Shown piece by piece: positions 41,801 to 50,360 of a stretch of DNA of 64,000 nucleotides. Under the pieces are notes generated by a model. It made no database searches, was not told the DNA's origin, and worked only from the letters and a program-made list of their open reading frames with translations. Source of the stretch: Rhodothermales bacterium (GTDB taxonomy: Bacteria; Bacteroidota; Rhodothermia; Rhodothermales; Bin80); contig CATQHT010000002.1 of the NCBI GenBank assembly GCA_958296045.1, forward strand, positions 124,001-188,000, written 5' to 3'. The stretch's first letter is position 1. Every line of letters starts with the position of its first letter. Both the position numbers and the translations under genes were made by a program.

Positions 41801-42260
41801 GTACTTCATCACATGCCTTCCTGCACAGGCGATACGGAATCGCAGTCGCAAGACCACATTTCTCAGGGATGACAAGTACTATTGGCCTTGGATTGGGCTG
41901 TACAATTCGCACTTATTTCATGCCTACTGGCTTATGATTGGCGACGCATATCATGTTACAGGTCAGAATTTACTTTCCGTCAACGCGCCGCCTGGGTGGG
42001 AGGACGAGAATATACGTTCTAGAACAGAAGCGGCTGCTCGCCAGTTTGTTGACCCTGCATTGCTGGATGCCTGTCGGACGGAGTTTCGGCGAGGAGAAAA
42101 GGTCTTTCCGAACTGCGACTTCCATTCCAATGCTGAGGGGGCGAAGACCATTGCAGAGCTGGATCACCTGTTGCTTCGGGCATATGAGCTGCCAGCAAGT
42201 CCGCTGCTTGCACAGATGAGAACGATCCGCACAGGGAGTGCGCACGAAATCGAGAATTGA
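38893..42260 (+). pseudogene. Type IIG-like restriction-modification enzyme, out of frame at a G12 tract (possibly phase-variable)
   Basis: The first frame (38893-40539) has an N-terminal PD-(D/E)XK-like nuclease (GRPDYICRHK and VIVEVKQLG, about residues 65-90), a helical linker and the start of an adenine methyltransferase (DLFERLVLD, then GGTYYTPQDIVDEMV). It shifts out of frame at 40512-40523. A second frame (from 40524 to 42260) continues the same protein with motif I DPCSGSGVFIVSVL, catalytic NPPYQKPD and an Eco57I-like C-terminus (YYWPWIGLYNSHLFHAYWLM). Adding one G or removing two restores about 1122 codons. The type and specificity are inferred from domain order only. Confidence 0.85.
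40512..40523. repeat. Run of 12 G at the frameshift site
   Basis: The homopolymer lies between the TPQDIV block and methylase motif I. In the 12-G state the frame ends at 40539; 13 or 10 G would fuse both parts through a short poly-glycine linker. Confidence 0.95.
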
Positions 42261-42299
42261 TTTGCTGTCCGCAGTCAACGGGCTGCGGATGAGCGCTGT

Positions 42300-42615
42300 G
42301 GCAGATCGCGCGGCCGTGGTCGCGTTCCTTGCGTCACGACTGAATTACTGCCGGAACAAGAAGTGCGCAAAGCACAGCTCGGCTAAGTACTGGCACCGAC
42401 CAGCCGGTGCGATGGCCTGTATGCAGTGCGGCAGCTCGAAAGGTCTCTGCTGGGTCCAGTCCAGAAACCCGATGGCTTATCAGAGCAAGGCGTGCCAGAG
42501 GTACTTCAGCCTCAAGACAGGGACCACCATGGAATGCTCAAGGCTTCCGCTTCGGTGTGGGATTGGGCGATCTACCTCGAACTGATCAGCCTCAAGGGAG
42601 TCGCGGCGATGAATC
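42300..42615 (+). pseudogene. IS1595-like transposase, 5' part, frameshifted and interrupted
   Basis: A zinc-ribbon block (CMQCGSSKG) and YQSKACQRYFSLKTGTTME are followed, after a frame change, by VWDWAIYLELISLKGVAAMN, the usual N-terminal layout of IS1595-family transposases. IS21 copy 3 is inserted after MNL; the remainder is at 45363-45590. Confidence 0.7.
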
Positions 42616-42886
42616 TGCATATTCCGCTTCAAATCGACCAGTGGTTCCACGGGAAATCGACCACCGATTCCACGGCTAATCGACCAGTGGTTCCACGGGA
42701 AATCGACCACCTGAGCTGGCGCGCGCCGACCGGTGGCGGCGGGGTGTAGGAGGTCGGTTAACGGGCCTGCCAAATTGGCAGTCTGGCGGAGTTAGAAACG
42801 GGTTATTGTTGCCTGTCGCGGGTGATGGCGGCAGGTCAAGCGCAGGTGGTATCGTACCCTCTTTACTTACCAAAAGAGGGGTACTT

Positions 42887-44449
42887 ATGCCAAACAAGAG
42901 GGTTGTTATGCGTGTTTTGTGGGACGTTCTGCGGTTGTCTGCGGAGTCTGATTTGAGCGTACGTGGTATCGGTCGTGCGCTGGGAATATCGCACAGCACG
43001 GTACTTGGTTACTTGCGTCGTGCTAAGGCAGCGGGTGTGCATTGGCCTTTGCCCGAGGGTATGCCGGAGGCCAAGTTGAAGGCATTGCTTTATGGTCCGC
43101 CGGAGGTTGCCAAGGAGACGCGTCCGTTGCCGGACTGGTCCGAGGTGGAGCGTAAGATGCAGGTCAAGGGGTTCACGCGGCGCCTGATGTGGGAGCGGTA
43201 CAGGCGGGACCACAGCGATGGTTACGGCTACAGCAAGTTCTGCGCTCTTTACTCTGCCTGGAAGAAGGAATTCGGCCAGGTGACGGTTCCGATGGATCAT
43301 CCTGCGGGTCATTCGGCCTTCGTGGACTATGCAGGCATGCGCCTGGAGGCGATAGACCAGCTTACGCGTAAGCGGCGTCGGGTGGAGATCTTTGTTGGTG
43401 TGCTGGGATTCTCCAATTATCTCTACGTTGAGGCGACGTGGACGCAGCGTCTTGGGGACTGGCTGGGCTCGCATCGTCGCATGTTCGAGTATTTCGGGGC
43501 GGTGCCTTCCTATGTGGTCTGTGACAATTTGAAGAGTGGCGTGCGCAAGGCCCACCGATACGATCCGGAGATCAATCCGTCGTATCAGGACCTTGCGATG
43601 CACTACAAGACCGTGGTTGTGCCTACGCGTCCCGGGAAGCCCAGGGACAAGGCCAAGGTCGAGCAAGCCGTGTTGCATGCAGAGAGGCGCATTCTGGCTC
43701 CGTTAAGCGATAAGCGTTTCATCGGTCTAGCGCACGTGAACCGGCACATTCGTGTCCGTCTGAAGGAGCTTAACGAGCGGCCTTTTCAGAAGCTGGAAGG
43801 CAGTCGTAAGAGCTGGTTTGACACGTGGGAGCGATCAGCGATGAAGCCCTTGCCAGCGGAGCCGTACGAGCACGCGGAGTGGCGCAAAGCCATGGTGCAC
43901 AGAGATGCGCACATCGAGGTGCGCTGGCACCGTTATAGCGTTCCTTATCGATATGTAGGGCGTTCGGTACAGGTTCGCCTTACAGATACCACCCTTGAGG
44001 TATGTTTTGACGACAAACGGGTGGCGACGCACCCGCGTAGCCACCAGAAAGGGGTCACCACCAAGGATGAACACATGCCGGACGCCCAACGCCAAATGAA
44101 CGATATGAGCCGCTTCGTAACCGAGGCAGAACGCATCGGGCCGGACACACACAATATCGTGCGGCAGATCATCGATGCTGAGCGGCACCCGCTGATTCGT
44201 TACCGCACGCTCATGGGCCTGCTCCGCTTGGCTCGCATCTACGGTAAGAGCCGCATGGAAAACGCGTGTACGCGGGCAATCGCTATCGGCACCCGCTCGT
44301 ACAGGAGCATCGCGTCCATCCTGAAGAATGGACTCGACAAGCATCCGCTGGACTCGGTGTCTCCGCCTCCCATAGACCATGACAACATCCGGGGCCCAAG
44401 CTATTACGACATCAAATCGGATTCTCCTCACCAAACCTCGAAGGACTGA
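42887..44449 (+). CDS. istA: IS21-family transposase IstA
   Basis: The intact 520-residue copy has the same domains as copies 1 and 2. The start is MPNKRVVM, 7 bases after an AGAGGGG stretch that could serve as ribosome site. Small differences from the other copies include RVRLKELNE in place of RVHLKELNE. Confidence 0.95.
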   Translation: MPNKRVVMRVLWDVLRLSAESDLSVRGIGRALGISHSTVLGYLRRAKAAGVHWPLPEGMPEAKLKALLYGPPEVAKETRPLPDWSEVERKMQVKGFTRRLMWERYRRDHSDGYGYSKFCALYSAWKKEFGQVTVPMDHPAGHSAFVDYAGMRLEAIDQLTRKRRRVEIFVGVLGFSNYLYVEATWTQRLGDWLGSHRRMFEYFGAVPSYVVCDNLKSGVRKAHRYDPEINPSYQDLAMHYKTVVVPTRPGKPRDKAKVEQAVLHAERRILAPLSDKRFIGLAHVNRHIRVRLKELNERPFQKLEGSRKSWFDTWERSAMKPLPAEPYEHAEWRKAMVHRDAHIEVRWHRYSVPYRYVGRSVQVRLTDTTLEVCFDDKRVATHPRSHQKGVTTKDEHMPDAQRQMNDMSRFVTEAERIGPDTHNIVRQIIDAERHPLIRYRTLMGLLRLARIYGKSRMENACTRAIAIGTRSYRSIASILKNGLDKHPLDSVSPPPIDHDNIRGPSYYDIKSDSPHQTSKD

Positions 44450-45228
44450 TGCTCCTACACCCTACCCTTGACAAGCTCGAGCAGATGCGTCTGCATGGCA
44501 TGGCGCGCGCGCTGCGTGATCAGCTTACCCAACCGGAAATGGAACAGCTCCCGTTCATGGACCGCCTGGGCCTATTGGTTGACCACGAGGAGATCGTGCG
44601 ATACAACAAGCGCCTGCGGTCGCGCCTACGCCGCGCCCGGTTACGCCAGGAGGCCTCCATGGCCGATCTGGACTATCGTCGCGGTCGCAATCTGGATCGG
44701 CGCCTGATGGCCTCGCTTTCCACCTGCGACTGGGTGGGCAAACATCACAATGTGATCATTACCGGACCCACCGGTGTCGGCAAGAGCTTCGTGGCGTGCG
44801 CGCTGGCGCATAAAGCCTGCATGGAGGGGTTCACCGTACGCTACCACCGACTGCATCGTCTTCTGGAAGATCTGCAACTCGCGCACGGGGACGGACGCTT
44901 CCTGAAACTGCTGAAGCAGTTGACGCGCTTCCACCTACTGGTTCTCGATGACTGGGGGTTGTCACGAATCAGTGCGCTGCACCAGCGGGATCTGCTTGAG
45001 CTCATCGATGATCGGTATCAGAAGGGATCCATCGTCGTTACCAGTCAGATGCCTGTGAGTGTGTGGCACGAAGGCATGGAAGACCCAACACTCGCTGATG
45101 CTATCCTGGATCGCCTCATTCACAATGCACACCACATCGCGCTGAAGGGAGAGTCCATGAGACAGCGTCTGCCACAATGGCAGAACCTTCCAGAGAAGAC
45201 AAGCGTAACTGACGCCAGACAGCCGTGA
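44449..45228 (+). CDS. istB: IstB-like ATP-binding transposition helper
   Basis: The intact 259-residue helper has Walker A GPTGVGKS and begins on the final base of the istA TGA (TGATG). It is almost identical to the other two copies, with HHNVIIT where copy 2 has HHNAIIT. Confidence 0.95.
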   Translation: MLLHPTLDKLEQMRLHGMARALRDQLTQPEMEQLPFMDRLGLLVDHEEIVRYNKRLRSRLRRARLRQEASMADLDYRRGRNLDRRLMASLSTCDWVGKHHNVIITGPTGVGKSFVACALAHKACMEGFTVRYHRLHRLLEDLQLAHGDGRFLKLLKQLTRFHLLVLDDWGLSRISALHQRDLLELIDDRYQKGSIVVTSQMPVSVWHEGMEDPTLADAILDRLIHNAHHIALKGESMRQRLPQWQNLPEKTSVTDARQP

Positions 45229-45362
45229 AAATGGTACCCAGAACAGTCACGATGCAGCGCTATCCAGCGCGGACTCAGCACGCCGAATCAGGTGGTCGAT
45301 TAACCGTGGAATCGGTGGTCGCCATACCGTGGAACGAGTGGTTTTTTTCCGTGGAATATGCA

Positions 45363-45590
45363 GAATCTGCACCGGGACTTCAGGATCTGATACTCGTACG
45401 CCTGATTAGAGCTACGTCGGATCCGGGAGGCGTTCGCCGTGGTGCGGACCAGCTTAGAGGGGCCGGTCGGGGAGGTGGGTGTCTTGTTGGCGGCAAGCGG
45501 GCGAACATGAGCAACTCGCAGCGGCAGGGGTGGGCCGGGGTCCGGTAGGGAAGACCGCGGTGGCCGAGGCCAAAATCCTCTGTGTGCCTA
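45363..45590 (+). pseudogene. IS1595-like transposase, 3' part, frameshifted
   Basis: Three frames in turn give LHRDF, REAFAVVRTSLEGPV, VGGKRANMSNSQR and GRGPVGKTAVAEAK, all in the order expected for an IS1595-family transposase core (GGKRxNM is a typical block). The rest is lost. Together with 42300-42615 it is one inactivated gene that was already decaying or decayed after the IS21 insertion. Confidence 0.7.
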
Positions 45591-45692
45591 CAATATGCGC
45601 AACACTTTTTAGCTCAGCGATTGTGCAGCATTGCATGTGGCGCGACGGGTATGCGGCTGGATTTCCTCGTTCACTACATAAATTCAACTACC

Positions 45693-46324
45693 ATGAAAAA
45701 GCCTGATTCAATCGTCCAGAATAACCGCCCTGGCGTGCCGCTCGCTGAGGTTCCCCTGCGTCCGAAGCGGCGGCGCTATACCCCTGGCGTATAAGCGGCG
45801 GATCTTACAGGAGGCGGAATCTTGTACGGAGCCGGGGCAGATCGGTGCTTTGCTGCGACGAGAAGGACTGTACAGCTCCGCATTAACGAGATGGCGGCGT
45901 CAACTGCGGGCCTCGTCAGAGGGGTTCCAACAGGAACGCGGGTCTTGCAAAAGGCATACGGAGGCACTGCGGCAGCACAAAGTGGAAATCAAGCGGCTGA
46001 AGCGACAGTTGGCGAAAGCGGAGACGATCATAGATGTCCAAAAAAACTCTGCACGCTGTTTGGGACCGACGAGACCGGTCCGGGAGAATAGCCCTGATGC
46101 AGTTACTAACCATGAGTACACCGGCGATCACGAAGGCCGAGGCTTGCAGGTGGATGGGGGTATCCCGGTGGTGGTTGTATCGGGCCATGAATCCGAAGTC
46201 GCGGTCAAGTCCCCGCAAGAAGCGCGAAGGGCGCCGTCGTATACCTACGGCGGAGCGCGAACGGATCCGTGCCATACTCAACAGTACGCGGTTCTACGAC
46301 ATGTCGCCACGGCAGCAGAAATGA
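45693..46324 (+). pseudogene. IS3-family transposase (OrfA and start of OrfB), decayed
   Basis: The pieces MKKPDSIVQNN, then YKRRILQEAESCTEPGQIGA, LLRREGLYSSALTRWRRQL and QLAKAETIIDVQKN form an IS3 OrfA with leucine-zipper tail. A shifted frame then gives KAEACRWMGVSRWWLYRA and TAERERIRAILNSTRFYDMS, the start of OrfB. Two frameshifts and a truncated 3' end make it inactive. Confidence 0.75.
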
Positions 46325-46423
46325 GGAGGGAGTCTGGCGTTTGGTTTGCGTTCCGCCTCAAAAGGAGTGCCGTGTACATGTTAAGCTTACCAGACGTAGC
46401 AAATCCTCTCTTTTTAAACACGC

Positions 46424-47374
46424 TTACGTGGGGCGGACGTTGCCGCCGCACAAGACCACGGCCACGCGCTTCTGGCTAAATCGCTCCGGGTAAGACAGCA
46501 GCGCCCCCGCCGCCACCCCAGCGGCACCTTCGACGGTCAGTGCCTCCTCGTCAAAAAGCAGCTTTATGGCACGCGCGATCTGTTCTTCGCTTACCAAGAG
46601 CCATTCGTCGACCAGACTCTGGCAGAGCGGGTAGGTGATCGCACCGGGCTCGATGCCGCCGGCCGTGCCGTCGGAAAGCGTGGGCTGCGTACTTCGCGCA
46701 ATGATCCGTCCCGCATTGATGGACTCGTGCATAACTGGGGACGCGGACGGGGAGCAGCCGACGATTCGTGTCCTGGGGCTCACCGCTTTACAGATGGCCG
46801 CGATCCCGCTGATGAGCCCACCGCCTCCCACAGACACTAGGATCGCGTCCAGGTTGGGCACTTGGCGGATCAGCTCCAGCCCTGTGGTGCCTTGCCCGCC
46901 GATGACGGCAGGGTCGTTGTAGGGAGATACGAAGACATGGCCCTGCGCTGTAGCGGTCTGGCGAGCCTCCGTTTCTGCGGCCACCTCGTCAGCTGGCAAG
47001 AGCCGCAGCTGCACATCGTACTTTCGGAGTGCCGCTATCTTGTATGGGCTTGCCGATGAGGGCATCACCAGAGTACAGGCGCAACCGAGGCTTCTGGAAG
47101 CATGCGCCATGGCTAGTGCATGGTTGCCGGTGGATGCTGCCACCACCGGAGGCCTAGGCTGTGGCAAAGAAAGTAGCTTATTGAAGGCCCCCCGAATCTT
47201 AAATGACCCCGTAACTTGCAGATTTTCCAGTTTGAGCCACGCTTCGCATCCAGAAGAGCGGCTGAGCGCCATTGACTGGCGCACCGGTGTTTCAGGGAGC
47301 AAGGACGTCAGGCGAGGCGCAGCGGCCAGCACCTCTCTCAAAGCATCATTGGGGCTCATTTCATTCATCCTCAA
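46424..47374 (-). CDS. Threonine/serine dehydratase (PLP-dependent)
   Basis: The 316-residue fold-type II PLP enzyme deaminates threonine or serine to 2-oxo acids. The PLP lysine is in TGSFKIRGAFNKL, the phosphate-binding loop in SVGGGGLISGIA, and the ASTGNHALAMAHA block binds substrate. There is no C-terminal regulatory ACT domain, so it resembles short catabolic dehydratases or serine racemase-like enzymes. The start may be this codon or the ATG two codons later. Confidence 0.9.
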   Translation of the reverse strand: MRMNEMSPNDALREVLAAAPRLTSLLPETPVRQSMALSRSSGCEAWLKLENLQVTGSFKIRGAFNKLLSLPQPRPPVVAASTGNHALAMAHASRSLGCACTLVMPSSASPYKIAALRKYDVQLRLLPADEVAAETEARQTATAQGHVFVSPYNDPAVIGGQGTTGLELIRQVPNLDAILVSVGGGGLISGIAAICKAVSPRTRIVGCSPSASPVMHESINAGRIIARSTQPTLSDGTAGGIEPGAITYPLCQSLVDEWLLVSEEQIARAIKLLFDEEALTVEGAAGVAAGALLSYPERFSQKRVAVVLCGGNVRPT

Positions 47375-47970
47375 ATTGGGGCCTGAGCCCAGCTCCTGCG
47401 CTGGTACCCGCGAGGGTATAGGCGCAGCGTCGGTAGAGGTGTGGGTGAGCAGGGTTAATCAGCCCTGAAAAAGCTGATGTTCGGGTGCCGAGGCTTTCTG
47501 AGTGTTCGAAAGCACCATCTTCTACGCCACTGATGTTGAGGCGGGGAAGGGTCCCGCGGTGTCCATGAACCCAGGCACGCATGTACGATCTGCAACGGCA
47601 CCAGGGAGGTCTGTCCATTATCCAATCCTTTGGGGAGGGTCGCCTAAGCGTAGGCTAAGTCTGCCCGCTCCCCACGGAATGAACGCGTCTATCGCAATTA
47701 TGCGTGTGGGCGCAGCTATGGGTCTGGCAATGATGTTCAGTTTACGGCAACGAGTAATCCGGCGCAGCACGCTGGCTGGCTATTGATGGCTCGGCGTCCG
47801 TAAGACTACGACATACGGTTGTTCAATGCGCATTTAGGCGCCCATTTGGGGGGAATCAGCTGCATTCGGTGCCGGTGCTGCACCTTTTTTACGCGCCAAT
47901 GGCTGACCCGTCGCTGCGGGACAGGTACAAGAGAGCAAACTGCTCCCATGGGTATGGTGGTCATCAGGCC
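47375..47970. other. Region without a recognised gene
   Basis: Only short frames without motifs. A stretch near 47845 (CATTTAGGCGCC followed by GGTGCCGGTGCTG) vaguely resembles the IS5-like right end near 29413, which hints at further element debris. Confidence 0.35.
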
Positions 47971-47977
47971 CTACGGG

Positions 47978-48160
47978 CTACGCTTCCTCCATGATCTCGT
48001 ACGTAAAGGCGGCAATAGACCGGCGCTCTAAGTCGCGCCACATGATTTGAAAGCGGGCTGGTCCATCACGGCTGAGATTCTGATAGCCGCCCAATACGGT
48101 CACCAGTAGCGTCGCCACTTGCAGCGTGCGGGGTGCAGGTAGCTTCACCCTACATGCATG
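47978..48160 (-). pseudogene. Possible IS4-like transposase C-terminal remnant
   Basis: The minus strand reads LPAPRTLQVATLLVTVLGGY and then DGPARFQIMWRDLERR, resembling the C-terminal LGGFxGRKxDGxPGxKTxWRGxxRL block of IS4-family transposases. Only this tail is visible. Confidence 0.4.
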
Positions 48161-48229
48161 CGTGGAGAGAAAAAGCAACTCCATCTCGGAGAAAACAACC
48201 AGTTCAGTTCCGACCTCCCTCCCGCTCCC

Positions 48230-48310
48230 GGCCCGGATTGGTGGATGGAGCCTCCGACAAAGTCGCGCGCCAAATTTACCCAGTCAAGATGCAGGCTCTC
48301 GGACGGATAC
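48230..48310 (-). repeat. Solo IS66 end remnant
   Basis: Read on the minus strand from 48310, the sequence begins GTATCCGTCCGAGAGCCTGC and continues ATCTTGACTGGGT and TTTGTCGGAG, matching the first 80 bp of the IS66 element at 12674 (GTATCCGTGCGAAAGTCTGC, ATCTTGACTGGGT, CTTGTCGGAG). No transposition genes are attached. Confidence 0.75.
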
Positions 48311-48403
48311 GAGAAACGGGCGAAAATGACCCCGAAATCAGTTACCTATCGGAATACTGCCAGCCCGAGTGATAAAGATGAGTTCGCAAGTGACTCCTGA
48401 CCA

Positions 48404-50005
48404 TCATCCGCCAATTGCTAGCTGACTCGCAATGGCGTCCAGTTTCTCGATTACCTCAGGATGTATCTCTTCCCTTCGCATTTCGGTCGCAATTCTGTAG
48501 CATTCCGCTTCAGCTATCGGGAGTAGAGTCGCTTCACATACTTCCCGCAACACTCCCTTTCTCTTGAAATAATCGTCCCCAAATGGGTCCTCGTAGACTG
48601 CTGGGGGGAATCGGTTTCTCATGTGCCTATCAGCCCTGCTGACCACCGTCTCGTTGGCGAACGAACTAAGCCACCGTAGAATAGCGTCGGGATAGATCAA
48701 GTAGTTCTCAATCTCATACTGCCGCCACACCAATTGTATCATACCGTCTGGACTCGACCTCTCTGTTGCCGTATCCTGCCGATCGTTCCGGTCTCGAAGC
48801 TCCACTCCCCTCAAATCGGGAACACAGCGCTGCATAGCTTGAAAATGTTGCTTCGCGTTCCATCTCTCCTCAGCCATCGGCTTCCAAAACGGCTCCACCA
48901 AGAATTGGTGTACCGGGTGCTCGAGTACTGCCGCCCAGCCCCGCAAAATATGGAGGTCTGTCTTCCCTTCCACGTACAGAATTCGCTTCAGCTGCCGCGC
49001 CATCACCAGCTCAACGTGGTCCAACCTTAGTATATCAAGCAGCTGCTGCGTCTGTCCGACCTCATACAGCCCATCGGATAAGAGCCGTAGCACGTCGACC
49101 CGCGCTTCCCGTATCACGCGCTCGGAGTGCGTTGCAATGATCAGTTGCCAGCCGTGACGCCGCGCTCGATCCCTCAGGTCGCAATAAAGTCTCTCCTGCA
49201 GAATAATGTGCAGATGAGCGTTTGGTTCATCGATCAGTATCACCGACGCGCCGCGTTGGAAGATAGCCGCGTATATCATCACGACTTGCAAGAAACCACT
49301 TGCCGCACTACTGAAACCTAGGCTTGGCGTCGCTGGGCTTTCTCGGTATTCGGCTAGGATTTCGGCACCCGCACTCGGTACCGTCAACTCGTAGCCAAAT
49401 AGCTCTGCGACGATCGCTTTTAGAATGCCCCACTGTTCAGTGTCCTCGCTGACGCCGAGAAGAAGGTTGCGCAGAACGGTCCCACCCTGTCCTCTTGCAA
49501 GTCGCGCGCGGATCACTTCAGGTGGATAACGCTCCTCTTGCAGGTCCACTCCTGACATCGGTGGGATGTAGACGGGCGTACACGGATTCTCTCTATAGTC
49601 ATCCAGAATCGACTCTTGCACGTCTCGCATTGGGCGCAAATCCGCACTAGAACGATCGTTATAGAGGAGTTCGAATCCAATCGGCTTACCATCGATTTGC
49701 AGCCGAATCGACAGCGGATCGGTTACTACGTTCTTCGATGGCCACAAATGATCCCAATTCGGCAACGGAATCGACGAGACACTGTGCGGACTCAAGTTGG
49801 TGCTCGGGTAGTTGCCCTCGTAGTCGCGAGCAAGATCAGGGTTGCACCGTGCCCAGTACGACGCGATCTCAGACCAAAAGGCAATGGCCTGCAGGAGCGT
49901 CGTCTTGCCGCAGTTGTTGGGGCCAACGATTACTGAATGCTTAGCGAGTCTGCAATCAAGCTCCTTGAATCGCTTCAGGTTCCGAATCACTAGTCGCTCA
50001 ATCAC
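48404..50005 (-). CDS. OLD-like ATPase with TOPRIM domain
   Basis: The 533-residue protein has an SMC/ABC-type ATPase: Walker A GPNNCGKTT (about residue 30), a signature-like FSSAASGFLQVV, Walker B SVILIDEPNAHLH and the switch histidine in IIATHSERV. A TOPRIM-type region follows with ILYVEGKTDLHIL (about residue 325), the composition of OLD-family nucleases, many of which act in phage defence. It is the last gene of the minus-strand operon, 7 bp after the DUF6527-like gene. The C-terminal 130 residues are less conserved and unassigned. Confidence 0.88.
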   Translation of the reverse strand: MIERLVIRNLKRFKELDCRLAKHSVIVGPNNCGKTTLLQAIAFWSEIASYWARCNPDLARDYEGNYPSTNLSPHSVSSIPLPNWDHLWPSKNVVTDPLSIRLQIDGKPIGFELLYNDRSSADLRPMRDVQESILDDYRENPCTPVYIPPMSGVDLQEERYPPEVIRARLARGQGGTVLRNLLLGVSEDTEQWGILKAIVAELFGYELTVPSAGAEILAEYRESPATPSLGFSSAASGFLQVVMIYAAIFQRGASVILIDEPNAHLHIILQERLYCDLRDRARRHGWQLIIATHSERVIREARVDVLRLLSDGLYEVGQTQQLLDILRLDHVELVMARQLKRILYVEGKTDLHILRGWAAVLEHPVHQFLVEPFWKPMAEERWNAKQHFQAMQRCVPDLRGVELRDRNDRQDTATERSSPDGMIQLVWRQYEIENYLIYPDAILRWLSSFANETVVSRADRHMRNRFPPAVYEDPFGDDYFKRKGVLREVCEATLLPIAEAECYRIATEMRREEIHPEVIEKLDAIASQLAIGG

Positions 50006-50012
50006 GCCTATT

Positions 50013-50360
50013 CTACTTTAGCACTCGTAGGGGTGGGGCCCCGACCCACACGACACATCCTCGTCGCAGCCAATAGTGGCAATCGCACGGCAGCCCGGTG
50101 ACACGCACAGATGGCGTGAGTGATATGCGGCCAGTGCTGTGCTCATGGACACGCCACCTGCACCATGCCTCTGGCGAAAGGTCCAGATGGATCACCTCGC
50201 TACAACGACGTCGGGAACAGACTATCGCAGCGTAGAATGGATGCCGACGACCTCCAACAATGTAGATCGTATTCCGCCGTGGCGCAGGCGGCAGATCTTC
50301 GACCCATTCCGTTCGGTAAGGGTGCACTCGAGCCCACGCATTCCATAACAGCCTAATCAT
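50013..50360 (-). CDS. DUF6527-like zinc-binding protein
   Basis: The 115-residue protein (MIRLLWNAWARVHPYRTEWV) has a C-rich block (AIVCSRRRCSEVIHLDLS), SLTPSV and the diagnostic CDCHYWLRRGCVVW. Paired Cys and Cys/His positions suggest metal binding. DUF6527 proteins are, to my knowledge, often encoded beside prokaryotic ubiquitin-like genes. The start ATG overlaps the JAB-E1 stop by 8 bases (ATGATTAG), implying coupled translation. A longer upstream open frame overlaps JAB-E1 and is rejected. Confidence 0.72.
   Translation of the reverse strand: MIRLLWNAWARVHPYRTEWVEDLPPAPRRNTIYIVGGRRHPFYAAIVCSRRRCSEVIHLDLSPEAWCRWRVHEHSTGRISLTPSVRVTGLPCDCHYWLRRGCVVWVGAPPLRVLK

Larger units (their letters stand above)
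42616..45362 (+). mobile_element. IS21-family element, copy 3 (complete, 2747 bp)
   Basis: It is flanked by the 5-bp direct repeat GAATC (42611-42615 and 45363-45367), ends TGCATATTCC on both sides, and has subterminal TTCCACGG-containing repeats at both ends. Orientation is opposite to copies 1 and 2. Its removal rejoins the IS1595-like transposase at MNLHRDF. Confidence 0.95.
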
